NCBI GenBank assembly: GCA_020723435.1
Contig: DYIV01000013.1
Span: forward strand, 1 to 37,482
From: Slackia heliotrinireducens
Lineage (GTDB): Bacteria > Actinomycetota > Aquicultoria > DYIV01
Length of the DNA stretch: 37,482 bases
Direction: 5' to 3'
This document shows positions 1-8,415 of this stretch, in pieces. The translations under genes and the position numbers were made by a program. Under the pieces are notes generated by a model that saw nothing but the letters and a program-made list of their open reading frames with translations, had not been told where the DNA came from and made no database searches. The first letter of the stretch is position 1; every line of letters begins with the position of its first letter.

Positions 1-153
1 ACGGTAAACGAGGCCAAACTGAAAGGCCTCCCGACCAGCCGTACCTTCTACTTGGCGATCGCCAAGCGGCCGCAGACGCGGGCCACCGAGGCCTTCCTGG
101 AATACCTTGCCGACGCGGACATGAGACGCGCGCCCGGCCGGCGCAAGAGCTAG
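1..153 (+). CDS. C-terminus of LysR-type transcriptional regulator (partial)
   Basis: Frame 1 is open from the left edge to a TAG at 151-153 and gives 50 residues. The stretch GLPTSRTFYLAI followed by a helix rich in Ala and Phe (TEAFLEYLAD) resembles the last strand and helix of LysR-family effector-binding domains, which commonly end in a GLP-x-R-x-FYL segment followed by an AxxFLxFL helix. The DNA-binding domain lies outside the window, so the target and effector cannot be judged. A substrate-binding protein of the same fold is the main alternative. The gene converges on the ferredoxin, with 14 bp between the two stop codons. Confidence 0.6.
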   Translation, partial: TVNEAKLKGLPTSRTFYLAIAKRPQTRATEAFLEYLADADMRRAPGRRKS

Positions 154-167
154 ATGTACCGCGGGTT

Positions 168-383
168 CTATCCCTCTTCTGCTTCTTCTTCCTCTTCGTC
201 CATGGAGATCGCCGACGTGGGGCACTCGTCGATGGCTTCCTCGATCTTCGCCATGATTTCGGGGCTCTCCTCGAAGGCGATCACGTAGGCGAGACCGTCG
301 TCACGCAGCTCGAAGACCTCCGGGCAGATGTTCTCGCAGATCCCGTCTCCGATGCACTCGTCATGGTCGATAGTGACCTTCAT
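168..383 (-). CDS. Asp-ligated single-cluster ferredoxin
   Basis: A small acidic electron carrier of 71 residues. The cluster motif reads C10-x2-D13-x2-C16-x3-C20-P with the remote Cys at C54-P. The second ligand is therefore Asp rather than Cys, as in Pyrococcus furiosus ferredoxin, whose cluster can interconvert between [3Fe-4S] and [4Fe-4S]. The CPEVFEL segment after the motif and the CPTSAI ending are typical of the family. The ATG at 383 is chosen because AAGGAGG lies about 8 bases upstream; a longer reading from 425 adds 14 residues without support. The tail is strongly acidic (EEEEEAEEG). It is monocistronic and divergent from the Rieske gene. The redox partner is unknown. Confidence 0.88.
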   Translation of the reverse strand: MKVTIDHDECIGDGICENICPEVFELRDDGLAYVIAFEESPEIMAKIEEAIDECPTSAISMDEEEEEAEEG

Positions 384-490
384 CTTCGCGCGTCCTCCTT
401 CTTCTGGGCAAAGCGGTCGGGCCAAGACTCGACGGCCTCAGAGGTGCGACACCGTCGCGCGAACCGGCCGTCGGGCCGGAACTTGCGGAC

Positions 491-520
491 ATTATAGGTT
501 AAGCCCCAAGTGGTTGCCAC
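491..520 (-). promoter_or_regulatory. Putative sigma-70 promoter of the ferredoxin gene
   Basis: On the minus strand a perfect TATAAT lies at 496-491. A weaker -35 candidate, GTGGCA (4/6), lies 18 bp upstream at 520-515. Transcription would start near 484 and leave a leader of about 100 nt before the ATG at 383. The call rests mainly on the -10 match in otherwise GC-rich DNA. Confidence 0.45.
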
Positions 521-624
521 CAGAATCGAGAATGAGCTCAAGCAGGCTGTTTGTCGACCTCGGCCCCGGGTATAGTAGCCGCGGGGCCCGCGTCGGCGGG
601 TCCGCGACCGACGGAGGTGGAGCG

Positions 625-963
625 ATGTTCTTCGACAGGGTGCATGAGCCGACCGAGGTTCTCGACCTCGACGAGGGCAGGCTGCTCCTGTCGCGAGCGA
701 CCAACGGTGACAAGGTCGCTGTGGCCAAGGTCGACGGGGAATACTACGCGGTCAAGGACCGATGCGTCCACCTCGGCTGCTCGTTGGCGAAGGCTCGAAT
801 CGAGGGAGCCACGATCACGTGCCATTGCCACGGCAGCCAATACGACGTGCGCACCGGGGAGCTCCTTCGCGGGCCGGCAACGCATGGTGTAGACTCGTAC
901 GCAGTTCTCGTGGACGGTGAAACCGTGTCGATCGAGCCTGCTGCGCGGCGCGAGGCCGTGTAG
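625..963 (+). CDS. Soluble Rieske [2Fe-2S] protein
   Basis: A 112-residue Rieske-fold electron carrier. Box 1 is C47-V-H49-L-G-C52 and box 2 is C66-H-C68-H69-G-S. The expected ligands are Cys47, His49, Cys66 and His69. Cys52 and Cys68 match the disulfide pair of bc1/b6f Rieske proteins, which most dioxygenase-type ferredoxins lack. There is no membrane anchor or Tat signal, so it should be cytoplasmic. The ATG at 625 has GGAGGTGG just upstream; longer in-frame readings are low-complexity and lack a ribosome site. The partner is not evident. The neighbours are a divergent ferredoxin and a glycosyltransferase about 117 bp downstream. Confidence 0.85.
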   Translation: MFFDRVHEPTEVLDLDEGRLLLSRATNGDKVAVAKVDGEYYAVKDRCVHLGCSLAKARIEGATITCHCHGSQYDVRTGELLRGPATHGVDSYAVLVDGETVSIEPAARREAV

Positions 964-1080
964 GGACGAGATGGCACCGGCGCACGCCGTGCCCCAGCCG
1001 CCGCACCGCACCCACGAGGTCGTCATCTGACCGGTCGGTCGCCCTCTCGCGGCGAGACAAGTGACGAAGTTGGTGTCTGT

Positions 1081-1821
1081 GTGAGCAACCTCATAGTGAT
1101 GCCTGTCTACAACGAAGAGGTTTCGGTTGGGACGGTCTTGATGCACGTGAGACAGATCACCCATGACCCGATCTTGGTTGTCGATGACGGCTCGACGGAT
1201 GGCTCCGCTCAAGTTGCGGCCGGTGTGGAGGGCGTTGACGTCCTCCATCACGAGCGAAACGAAGGCTACGGTAGATCGCTGATCGATGCGTTTGCCCGCG
1301 CCTGCGCCGGCGACTTCTCGTCGGTGGTCACGCTCGACTGCGACGAGCAGCATGACCCATCGTTGATCCCTCTCTTCTCAGAGATGGTGATGGAGTGGGA
1401 CATAGTAAGCGGCACCCGATATGCGCCGGAGAGCATCGCGATAGGCCGGGCGCCGGACGGCAGGCGCAGGATCAACGAAACGATCACCGAGGTCATCAAC
1501 GATCTCACCGGCCTTGGCCTTTCCGACGCGTTCTGCGGTTTCAAGGCGTACAGGACCGAGGCGTTATCGAAGCTCCAATTGAGTGAGCCCGGCTACGGCA
1601 TGCCCCTGCAGCTGTGGATACAGGCCGCCCGCGCCGGGCTGCGCATCGTCGAGCTTGCCGTCCCGCGCATCTATCACGATGCGGATCGCAGTTTCGGTCT
1701 GGACCTTGACGCGCCGGAGCGCCGACTGGACTATTACCGTCGAGTCATTGATGAGGAGATGAGAGTGGCCGGCGGAGGTCAGCGGCAGGCCGAGCCACGG
1801 CCGCGCGCAGCCGGTCCGTAG
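1081..1821 (+). CDS. Family-2 glycosyltransferase, DPM1-like
   Basis: A 246-residue GT-A fold glycosyltransferase. It opens with IVMPVYNEE, followed by the nucleotide-binding VVDDGSTDGS and a DxD-like TLDCDEQHDP, and later a SDAFCGFKAYR segment typical of polyprenyl-phosphate mannose/glucose synthases and other GT2 enzymes. There are no membrane helices, so it is probably a cytoplasmic or peripheral enzyme using a nucleotide-sugar. The donor and acceptor cannot be read from the sequence. The start is a GTG without a clear Shine-Dalgarno. The stop lies 3 bp before the next ATG, so it is probably co-transcribed with the two following genes. Confidence 0.85.
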   Translation: MSNLIVMPVYNEEVSVGTVLMHVRQITHDPILVVDDGSTDGSAQVAAGVEGVDVLHHERNEGYGRSLIDAFARACAGDFSSVVTLDCDEQHDPSLIPLFSEMVMEWDIVSGTRYAPESIAIGRAPDGRRRINETITEVINDLTGLGLSDAFCGFKAYRTEALSKLQLSEPGYGMPLQLWIQAARAGLRIVELAVPRIYHDADRSFGLDLDAPERRLDYYRRVIDEEMRVAGGGQRQAEPRPRAAGP

Positions 1822-1824
1822 TGG

Positions 1825-3462
1825 ATGGAGAAAGGCGTGCCCGAACCGGACTACTCGATCCCGGAGGTCCCGAGCGGCCTCGTAGCCGTCCCGAGCTTGG
1901 CCGGCGCGGCCGACATCGATCGGGCCAACCGCCAGCTTCGCGCGGGCTGGCGCTTCGACGTGGGGGAATCGAGCGCCCAGACGTTCGCGGCCGCCGCGCG
2001 TGAGGCGGTGATGGGCGCGGCGCGCCGGTACGCTTCCGTCCGCTCGATAGCGTTTGAAGAACGGCCGGGCCCGCTGATAGTGACGGGTCATCAGCCCGTG
2101 CTCTTTCACCCCGGAGTGTGGACGAAGAACTTCACCGTCGATGGACTTGCCCGGCGACTGGGCGGCACCGGACTCAATCTCGTTGTCGACAACGACGCTG
2201 CCGGGGATGTGGGTATCGACGTCCCGAGTTGGGACGGCCGCCGGCTGAATCTGTCCCCCCTCCATCTAGCGGGCGCGTCGCCGCCGGACGCGCCTTTCGA
2301 GACGATCGAGGCGCCGGCCGAGACGGATCTGCGCGCCGTGACCCGCGCGGTCATGAGCGGTCTGAGCACGCTGAAGGAGCCGGCGCCAGCCCGCAACTTC
2401 GGCGCCTTCGCAGAGGCGCTGCTGGACGTGCGGGACGCGGAGGATCTCGGCGATCTCCTGACCCGCGCGAGACGCACATATGAGGCAAACGCCGGTACCG
2501 AGGCAATCGCCGGCACCGCCTACGGCGAGTTGCCAGTGTCCAAGGCGTGCGGCACCGATGAGTTCCTCACCTTCTTCCTTTCCGCAGCCGAGCGGATCGA
2601 GTCCTTCCGCGACGTCTACAACACGTCGCTTGCGCAGTACCGGGCAGCGCGCGACATACGTTCCGGCGCGAATCCATTCCCCGACTTGGCCGTCGACGGC
2701 GACTTGGTCGAGACGCCGTTCTGGCTGATGGACGGGAGGGGCTTGAGGGCGACGTTGTGGCTCAAGCGGGTCGGCGCGCTGTCGATGGTCTGCCACGCGA
2801 ACGGCTGCAGGGTCGAACTATCGAGGGGCCGCTACGCGGATAACATCGCCGCTCTGCGGCGAGAGGGAATCGAGATCCGGCCCAAGGCCCTAGTCCTGAC
2901 GCTCTTCGTTCGGATGTTCGTGGCGGACCTGTTCATTCATGGCATCGGCGGGGCCAAGTACGATCGCGTGACCGACGACATCATTCGCGGCCTCTACGGA
3001 GTGGAGCCGCCGGGCTACTTCGCGGTGACCGCCACAATGTGGCTGCCGACCGGCGTCGACGTGTCGGGAGGCGAGGCCATCTCGGAGCTGAAGCAGCGCC
3101 TGCACGCTCTTGAGCACAACCCGGACAGGTTTGCCGAAGACCCGGCACTGCCTCCGGCGACGCGGCCGCGGATCCGCGAGTTGGCGGCTCGGAAGGCGGT
3201 GCTGGTGGCGGCCATCGGACGAGAGGGCGCCGACAAGAAGCAGATTGGCGCCCAGATTCGCGAGGTCAACGCCGGCCTCTCGGAGCTTCTGAGCTCCCTC
3301 CGCGCGCAGACGGAGGAGAAGATAGCCGCCGCTGAGCGGGCTGAGGGGTCCAGGCAGGTCGCCCGGCACCGAGACTTCCCCTACTGCTACTGGCCGCCAA
3401 GCGCTGTCCAGTCGCTCGTCCATGAGGGACTCGACGCGGCGGACATTCCTGCCGGGAGGTGA
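1825..3462 (+). CDS. Large conserved protein with distant BshC-like features
   Basis: A 545-residue protein of unproven function. Near residue 80 it carries LIVTGHQPVLFHPGVW, which resembles the VTGQQ-x-GLFTGP loop of BshC, the proposed cysteine-adding enzyme of bacillithiol synthesis. A second stretch (IRPKALVLTLFVRMFVADLF followed by HGIGGAKYD) sits where BshC has its RP-x-LLRPL and GG-PGE-Y elements. The C-terminal 120 residues are Arg/Ala/Glu-rich and probably a helical coiled coil. There is no signal peptide or membrane helix. It starts 3 bp after the glycosyltransferase stop and is followed 7 bp later by an ATC-hydrolase-like gene. BshA and BshB are not seen in the window, so a thiol-synthesis role is only a hypothesis. 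Confidence 0.6.
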   Translation: MEKGVPEPDYSIPEVPSGLVAVPSLAGAADIDRANRQLRAGWRFDVGESSAQTFAAAAREAVMGAARRYASVRSIAFEERPGPLIVTGHQPVLFHPGVWTKNFTVDGLARRLGGTGLNLVVDNDAAGDVGIDVPSWDGRRLNLSPLHLAGASPPDAPFETIEAPAETDLRAVTRAVMSGLSTLKEPAPARNFGAFAEALLDVRDAEDLGDLLTRARRTYEANAGTEAIAGTAYGELPVSKACGTDEFLTFFLSAAERIESFRDVYNTSLAQYRAARDIRSGANPFPDLAVDGDLVETPFWLMDGRGLRATLWLKRVGALSMVCHANGCRVELSRGRYADNIAALRREGIEIRPKALVLTLFVRMFVADLFIHGIGGAKYDRVTDDIIRGLYGVEPPGYFAVTATMWLPTGVDVSGGEAISELKQRLHALEHNPDRFAEDPALPPATRPRIRELAARKAVLVAAIGREGADKKQIGAQIREVNAGLSELLSSLRAQTEEKIAAAERAEGSRQVARHRDFPYCYWPPSAVQSLVHEGLDAADIPAGR

Positions 3463-3469
3463 GGACAGA

Positions 3470-3952
3470 TTGGATCTGGATGAGTCGAAGAAGCAGACTC
3501 GCAATGCCTTCGTCAATCGGGCGATGCTCTACTTGTATCTCTATGACGAGATGCGCGCGGCGATGGGGCCGGAACGGGCCAAGGACGTATTCGTGCGCGC
3601 CGTGCGCCGCCGAGGCGCGGACATCGGGGTCAAGTACGCCAATGCCGCGAAGGCCGGGGACTTCGCCTCCGTGGCCGGGACATTCGTCGGCGATTCTCCC
3701 TGCGAGGGGGAGCTTTTCGAGCCCGCCGCGGTCGAGGTAACGGCCGATAGCTGCACGTTGACGATGTCGGCCTGCCCGCTCGTGGACGCGTGGCGCGATG
3801 CCGGCGTCGATGATGATGAGGTCGCGCTCATGTGCCGCCTTGCGGCCGAGATCGACTTCGCCACCTTCGAATCGGTCGGACTGGCGCTTCAGATGGATGA
3901 GAAGATCGGGGAGGGCGCCCGCTCCTGCAGGCTCATGCTGCGACGAGGCTAG
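3470..3952 (+). CDS. L-2-amino-thiazoline-4-carboxylate hydrolase-like protein
   Basis: A 160-residue protein with the marks of the ATC hydrolase family (PF14196). These are a CPLVDAWRDAG block, then a Cys (MCRLAAEID) and an F-E-S-V-G-L segment. The named enzyme opens the ATC ring on a route to cysteine, but most family members are untested. The start is taken as TTG at 3470, because GGAGG sits 10 bp upstream and an earlier ATG at 3422 would overlap the preceding gene by about 40 bp with an Arg-rich leader. The link between a BshC-like protein and an ATC-hydrolase-like protein hints at thiol or cysteine chemistry. This is inference from context. Confidence 0.72.
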   Translation: MDLDESKKQTRNAFVNRAMLYLYLYDEMRAAMGPERAKDVFVRAVRRRGADIGVKYANAAKAGDFASVAGTFVGDSPCEGELFEPAAVEVTADSCTLTMSACPLVDAWRDAGVDDDEVALMCRLAAEIDFATFESVGLALQMDEKIGEGARSCRLMLRRG

Positions 3953-3973
3953 CCGGTCGCTGCTACTCCTAGG

Positions 3974-3982
3974 TGCTAGAAT
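3974..3982 (+). promoter_or_regulatory. Extended -10 promoter for the rpoN operon
   Basis: TG-C-TAGAAT at 3974-3982 is an extended -10 element (5/6 match plus the TG dinucleotide). It would start transcription near 3989, just before the AGGTGA ribosome site and the ATG at 4006. No convincing -35 is visible. Confidence 0.4.
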
Positions 3983-4005
3983 GATACTGGCAGGTGAAGA
4001 AGTAT

Positions 4006-5424
4006 ATGGCGGACGGCCTAGACCTTCGAGGGAAGGTCGAGCTCAGACAGAGACAGATACTCGCCCCGCAGGTCTTCCAGAGCCTACGGGTGCTTGGCTT
4101 GCCCGCTGTGGAGCTGCGCGCTCTAGTCGAGACCGAGCTCAACGAGAACCCGGTCCTCGAGGTCGAGGACTTCTCGGAACGCGACGACGAGGAGTCATCC
4201 GCCGAGGAAGAACCCACAGCCGACGAGGAGCCGCCCGGAGAAGAGGAGATGGCCTGGGAGGAGTTTGCCGAGCACCTGGACGCAGGTGAACCTCCACCGG
4301 CGGGCGTGGCGGCGCGTGATTCGGAGACTGTCGACGCGGCAAGCCTGATAGCTCAGCCGACGACTCTGCAGGATCACCTGATCTTCCAACTTCACCTAAG
4401 CGACTTGACGGCCGAAGAGGAGAAGATCGGCGAAGCCATCATCGGCAGCGTCGACGACGACGGCTACTTCACGCGCAACATCACGGAGATCGCAGCGACG
4501 TACAAGGTCGACGAGGAGCGCGTGGAGAGGGCCCTTGCGGTAATCCAAGGATTCGATCCGCCCGGGGTGGCGGCTCGCGATCTGACGGAATGTCTCAGAA
4601 TCCAGCTTATCTACCTGGGCATCGAGGATGAGAGGGTCTCGGCTATCGTCACCGATCATCTCGACGACTTGGCGCGCAAGCGCTATGAGGTCATCGCGCG
4701 GCGCCTGAAGGTGAGCGTCGAGACGGTTCGCGACTACGCCGCGCTGGTTCGGTCCTTGTCCCCCAAGCCGGGCGCTCTGTTCCGGACTTCGTCGGCGACC
4801 CAATACATCATGCCCGACGTTGTCGTCCGCGAACTCGACGGGCGACTCACGGTTCTCGGCAACGATGAGGCCGTTCCGACCCTGCGCATCAGTCCTCTCT
4901 ACCGGAGGCTGCTGGCTGCCGGCCAGGCCGACGATCAGACGCAGCAGTACGTGAAGGGCAAACTCAAGTCGGCGATGGAGTTGATCAAGTCACTCGACCG
5001 GCGCAAGGACACGCTGGTAAGGATCGCGAAGCTAATCGTCTCACACCAGCGCGACTTCTTCGTGGAAGGCCCGCGGGCCCTGCGGCCGCTCACCCGCGCG
5101 CAGGTGGCGCGCGAGCTTCAGATGCATCCCTCCACCGTCAGCCGAGCGCTTGCGGGCAAGTACATCGCCACGCCGTTCGGGACGTTTGAATTCAAGTACT
5201 TCTTCGCCGGCGGCTATCAGCTGGTCTCCGGAGAAGACGTCTCCGCGACGTCGGTCAAGAAGCACATCCGCGACCTGATCGAGGCCGAGCCCGCCGGCAA
5301 GCCGCACAGCGATCAAAAACTGGCCGAGCTGCTACGCTCTCAAGGATTCGAGATCTCGCGCCGCACCGTGGCGAAGTATCGCGACGAGCTGAGGATAGAG
5401 CCGTCCTATCGCAGGAAGAGGTGA
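4006..5424 (+). CDS. rpoN: RNA polymerase sigma-54 factor RpoN
   Basis: A full-length sigma-54 of about 472 residues. Region I is recognisable at the N-terminus (LRQRQILAPQVFQSLRVL followed by LNENPVLE). An acidic region II follows, rich in Glu/Asp. The core-binding and helix-turn-helix segments (QMHPSTVSRALAGKYI) come next. The C-terminal RpoN box reads SRRTVAKYRD, close to the canonical ARRTVAKYRE that contacts the -24 element. ATG at 4006 is preferred over GTG at 3994 because AGGTGA lies 8 bp upstream. The next two genes are a sensor kinase and an NtrC-type activator, so this block carries a complete sigma-54 control unit. Two candidate -24/-12 promoters lie in the window at 8416 and 16370. 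Confidence 0.97.
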   Translation: MADGLDLRGKVELRQRQILAPQVFQSLRVLGLPAVELRALVETELNENPVLEVEDFSERDDEESSAEEEPTADEEPPGEEEMAWEEFAEHLDAGEPPPAGVAARDSETVDAASLIAQPTTLQDHLIFQLHLSDLTAEEEKIGEAIIGSVDDDGYFTRNITEIAATYKVDEERVERALAVIQGFDPPGVAARDLTECLRIQLIYLGIEDERVSAIVTDHLDDLARKRYEVIARRLKVSVETVRDYAALVRSLSPKPGALFRTSSATQYIMPDVVVRELDGRLTVLGNDEAVPTLRISPLYRRLLAAGQADDQTQQYVKGKLKSAMELIKSLDRRKDTLVRIAKLIVSHQRDFFVEGPRALRPLTRAQVARELQMHPSTVSRALAGKYIATPFGTFEFKYFFAGGYQLVSGEDVSATSVKKHIRDLIEAEPAGKPHSDQKLAELLRSQGFEISRRTVAKYRDELRIEPSYRRKR

Positions 5425-5473
5425 CGGCCGCCTGAGCTCGATCGCTTCCCAGCGGGGCCAGACGCGTGACGTC

Positions 5474-6976
5474 GTGATCATCGCGGCGATGATGTTCTTC
5501 ATCACGCTGCTGCACTACTACACCGATTTCAACGCGACGGCGCTGCATATTCTATATCGTCGTCTGTACTACATCCCGATCATCTACGCTTCGTTCCGCT
5601 TCGGCTTACGCGGCGGCGTCGCCACCTCGATCGCGGCGAGTCTCCTGTTCGCGCCACACGTGGCGTTGGGCATCGCCACCGAGGGCGCGGAGATTGACAA
5701 CTGGCTGGAGATAATCCTCTTCAACGGAGTCGCGATCGTCGCCGGCGGGCTGGTGGAGGCCGAGCGCCGCCAGATGGCCAACTACAATGCCGTCTCGTCT
5801 CAGCTGGAGACGGCCTATAGGAAACTCGAGGAGCGGGCCCTCGCCCTGTCGAGCCTTCAGAACTACACGAAGAGCATTCTTGAGTCGACCACCAGCGGCG
5901 TGCTCTCAGTCGACGTCGACATGCGCATCGTCGCCTGCAACAAGGCCGCCTCCGAGATCTTCGGCATGGACGAAGCGGACATCATAGGGAGCAGACTGTT
6001 CGAGCTGTGCAAGGGCGACACCGACATGTGCCAGCAGGTGCAGCGCGTCGTCGACGGGGAGCGCGAGCGCGTCGACACGGAGATGACCCTGACCAACGCG
6101 CAAGGGCGCATCATTCCGGCCACGGTCAGCGTCGCCCCGCACAAGGATCTGGGCGGCGGCAAGATCGGGGCGGTCGTGACGGTGGAGGATCTGACGGAGA
6201 TCCGCGAGCTGACCGAGCAACTTCTGCGTGCTGATCGCCTCGCGGCAATGGGGGAACTGGTCGCGGGCGTCGCGCACGAGGTCCGCAATCCCTTGGGCAC
6301 CATCCGAGCGAGCATGCAGCTGATCGAGGACGAGAAGGCGCAGGCGGCTTCCGTTGCCGAGCTGGCGCCAATCGTGATGCAGGAGATCGACCGGCTCGAT
6401 CGCGTGATCAGGACGCTGCTCGACTTCGGACGTCCGTCGAAGCCCGTCTTCAAGAAGGCCGATTTGAAGGGAATCATCGATGACGTGATCCTGTTCGTCG
6501 GCAACTACGCACGGGGCGCCCGCGTCACAATCTCGGCGAAGACCGCCCGCGACGTGCCGCTGGTGTGGGCCGACGGGGAGCGGCTCAAGCAGGTCTTCAT
6601 CAACCTGATATTCAACGCCGTACAATCGATCTCGGACGGCGGTCGCGTTGAGATAACGGCGGAGCCGGACGACGCCTTCGTCCGCGTGCAGGTGCGCGAC
6701 AACGGCCTGGGGATTCCCGCGGACGCGCTGCCCAAGATCTGGGACCCGTTCTATACGACTCGTGAGGACGGTACCGGGCTCGGGCTGGCCATCGTTCACA
6801 GAATCATAGACGAGCACAGCGGGTATATCAGCGTCGAGAGCGAAGCGGGCAAGGGCAGTGTCTTCACCGTGCGCCTTCCGATCGAGCCTCGCGGTAGGAC
6901 CGCGGAGGTGGCGCGCAAACCCAGCGAAGAGGCGGCCGAGGCTTCGCAGTCGAAGAAGAGCCCGCGAGAAACGTAG
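5474..6976 (+). CDS. NtrB/ZraS-like sensor histidine kinase
   Basis: About 500 residues. The first 100 residues hold several hydrophobic segments, probably four membrane helices, so the sensor is embedded in the membrane. A short coiled coil and a PAS domain follow (about 130-245), then HisKA with GVAHEVRNPLG (His268). The HATPase domain carries an N-box NLIFNAVQS, DNGLGIP and GTGLGLAIVHR. The kinase presumably phosphorylates the activator encoded 15 bp downstream. GTG at 5474 is the start used. A reading from CTG at 5432 has a better ribosome-site spacing (GAGGTGA overlapping the rpoN stop), so the exact N-terminus is uncertain. The signal is unknown; an envelope-related cue is suggested by the M23 gene downstream. 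Confidence 0.9.
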   Translation: MIIAAMMFFITLLHYYTDFNATALHILYRRLYYIPIIYASFRFGLRGGVATSIAASLLFAPHVALGIATEGAEIDNWLEIILFNGVAIVAGGLVEAERRQMANYNAVSSQLETAYRKLEERALALSSLQNYTKSILESTTSGVLSVDVDMRIVACNKAASEIFGMDEADIIGSRLFELCKGDTDMCQQVQRVVDGERERVDTEMTLTNAQGRIIPATVSVAPHKDLGGGKIGAVVTVEDLTEIRELTEQLLRADRLAAMGELVAGVAHEVRNPLGTIRASMQLIEDEKAQAASVAELAPIVMQEIDRLDRVIRTLLDFGRPSKPVFKKADLKGIIDDVILFVGNYARGARVTISAKTARDVPLVWADGERLKQVFINLIFNAVQSISDGGRVEITAEPDDAFVRVQVRDNGLGIPADALPKIWDPFYTTREDGTGLGLAIVHRIIDEHSGYISVESEAGKGSVFTVRLPIEPRGRTAEVARKPSEEAAEASQSKKSPRET

Positions 6977-6991
6977 GAGCCGGGACGGACT

Positions 6992-8359
6992 ATGCCAAAC
7001 GAGAAGCTGCTCATCGTCGATGACGAGAAGAACATGCGGACAGTGCTGCGGCGTGCGCTGTCGGCCGAAGGCTACGAGGTCTTCGAGGCGGCCACCGGCA
7101 AGGAAGCGCTGGACGTGCTCACCGACGTCATGCCCGATCTGATCGTGATGGATCAGAAGATGCCGGAGATGGACGGCCTCACGGCGCTGAAGAAGGTGAA
7201 GCGCCTCCTGCCGTCTCTGCCCGTCGTCATCCTCACGGCGCACGGCAACGTGCAGAGCGCGGTAGAGGCCGTGAGGGCGGGAGCCACCGAGTATCTGACC
7301 AAACCTTTCGACCTCGACGAGCTGAAGCTCGTCGTCTCCAAAGCCCTCGGCGTGCGGGACCTGTTCCGAGAGGTGGACACTCTCCGAGCGGAGCTGAAGA
7401 GAGAGTACGATCTGGCGACGATAGTCGGCCAGAGCGACCAGATGCGCGACATCTATGACGTTGTGAAGAAAGTAGCGACGACCAACGCGACGGTCATGGT
7501 CTACGGCGAAAGCGGAACCGGCAAGGAACTCGTGGCCCGCGCGGTGCACGAGTACTCGAGGCGGTCGAAGAAGCCGTTCATTCAGGTCAGCTGCGCCGCG
7601 CTGCCGGAGACTCTGCTCGAGAGCGAGCTGTTCGGCTATGAGAAGGGCGCCTTCACCGGCGCCAACACGGCGAAGAAAGGTCGCTTCGAGCTGGCGGACG
7701 GGGGAACGCTCTTTTTGGATGAGATCGGCGACATCTCACCGGCGATCCAGGTCAAGCTGCTGCGTGTGCTTCAAGAGAAGACCTTCGAGCACCTCGGGGG
7801 GACCAAGACGATCAAGGTCGACGTTCGGATCGTCGGAGCCACCAACCGCGATCTGCAAGAGGCGATCGCCGACGGCACCTTCCGTGAGGATCTCTACTAC
7901 CGCCTCAACGTGGTGCCGATCACCGTCCCGCCGCTTCGCGATCGAAAGGAGGACATACCGCTGCTCGTCGCCCATTTCCTGGAGAAGCTGGGAAGCAAGC
8001 GCAAGATGAGCAAGGAAGCGATGGCGCGGCTGGTCGCCTACGGGTGGCCCGGCAACATACGCGAGCTGGAGAATACGATCGAACGAGCGGTGATCCTCGG
8101 CTCGGGCGACGTGATCTTGCCCGAGCACCTGCCGGCCGAGCTGCGGGCGGAACCCGTCCCGGGCGGTCCGCCGGTCCCTATCGAGCTGCCGTCGGAGGGG
8201 ATCGTCCTGGAGAATCTGGAGAAGGACCTCCTCGAGCAGGCGCTGCGCCGCGCGGGGTCCAACCAGACGAAGGCGGCGAAGCTGTTGGGCATCAGCCGTC
8301 ACGAGCTGCTCTACCGGATGGAGAAGTTCGGTTTGCACGGTCCCGCCAAACGGTCCTAG
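6992..8359 (+). CDS. NtrC-family sigma-54-dependent response regulator
   Basis: A 455-residue three-domain activator. The receiver domain has Asp54 in DLIVMDQKMPEMDG and the K of LTKPF. The AAA+ domain has Walker A GESGTGKE, the GAFTGA loop that contacts sigma-54 (EKGAFTGAN), Walker B GTLFLDEIGD, and the arginine-finger and sensor regions. The C-terminal Fis-type helix-turn-helix (NQTKAAKLLGISRHELLYRM) binds enhancers. All key residues look intact. It lies 15 bp after the kinase gene and completes the rpoN-kinase-activator set. The likely targets are sigma-54 promoters such as the candidate directly downstream at 8416. Confidence 0.95.
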   Translation: MPNEKLLIVDDEKNMRTVLRRALSAEGYEVFEAATGKEALDVLTDVMPDLIVMDQKMPEMDGLTALKKVKRLLPSLPVVILTAHGNVQSAVEAVRAGATEYLTKPFDLDELKLVVSKALGVRDLFREVDTLRAELKREYDLATIVGQSDQMRDIYDVVKKVATTNATVMVYGESGTGKELVARAVHEYSRRSKKPFIQVSCAALPETLLESELFGYEKGAFTGANTAKKGRFELADGGTLFLDEIGDISPAIQVKLLRVLQEKTFEHLGGTKTIKVDVRIVGATNRDLQEAIADGTFREDLYYRLNVVPITVPPLRDRKEDIPLLVAHFLEKLGSKRKMSKEAMARLVAYGWPGNIRELENTIERAVILGSGDVILPEHLPAELRAEPVPGGPPVPIELPSEGIVLENLEKDLLEQALRRAGSNQTKAAKLLGISRHELLYRMEKFGLHGPAKRS

Positions 8360-8415
8360 AATTGGCGGTGCCCCACGGTTGAGACAAAGACCCGTCCTGG
8401 GCAGCGGGTATCAAG

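Noticed and set aside
478-488. Possible sigma-54 -12 element (TTGC) with a GG at the right distance before the Rieske gene
   Set aside because: The -24 half (CGGGCC) matches the consensus poorly beyond the GG, so it is likely chance.
973-993. Hairpin GGCACCGGC...GCCGTGCC after the Rieske gene as a terminator
   Set aside because: No T-run follows on the plus strand, so it is not supported as an intrinsic terminator.
3422-3469. Upstream ATG start of the ATC-hydrolase-like gene
   Set aside because: It would overlap the previous gene by 41 bp and add an Arg-rich stretch, whereas TTG at 3470 has a good ribosome site.
5906-7549. Long open frame of 547 codons on the minus strand
   Set aside because: It lies antisense to the intact sensor kinase and NtrC-like activator, which have all catalytic motifs. 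The translation is Arg/His/Leu-rich with no recognisable domain, as expected of a shadow frame in GC-rich DNA.
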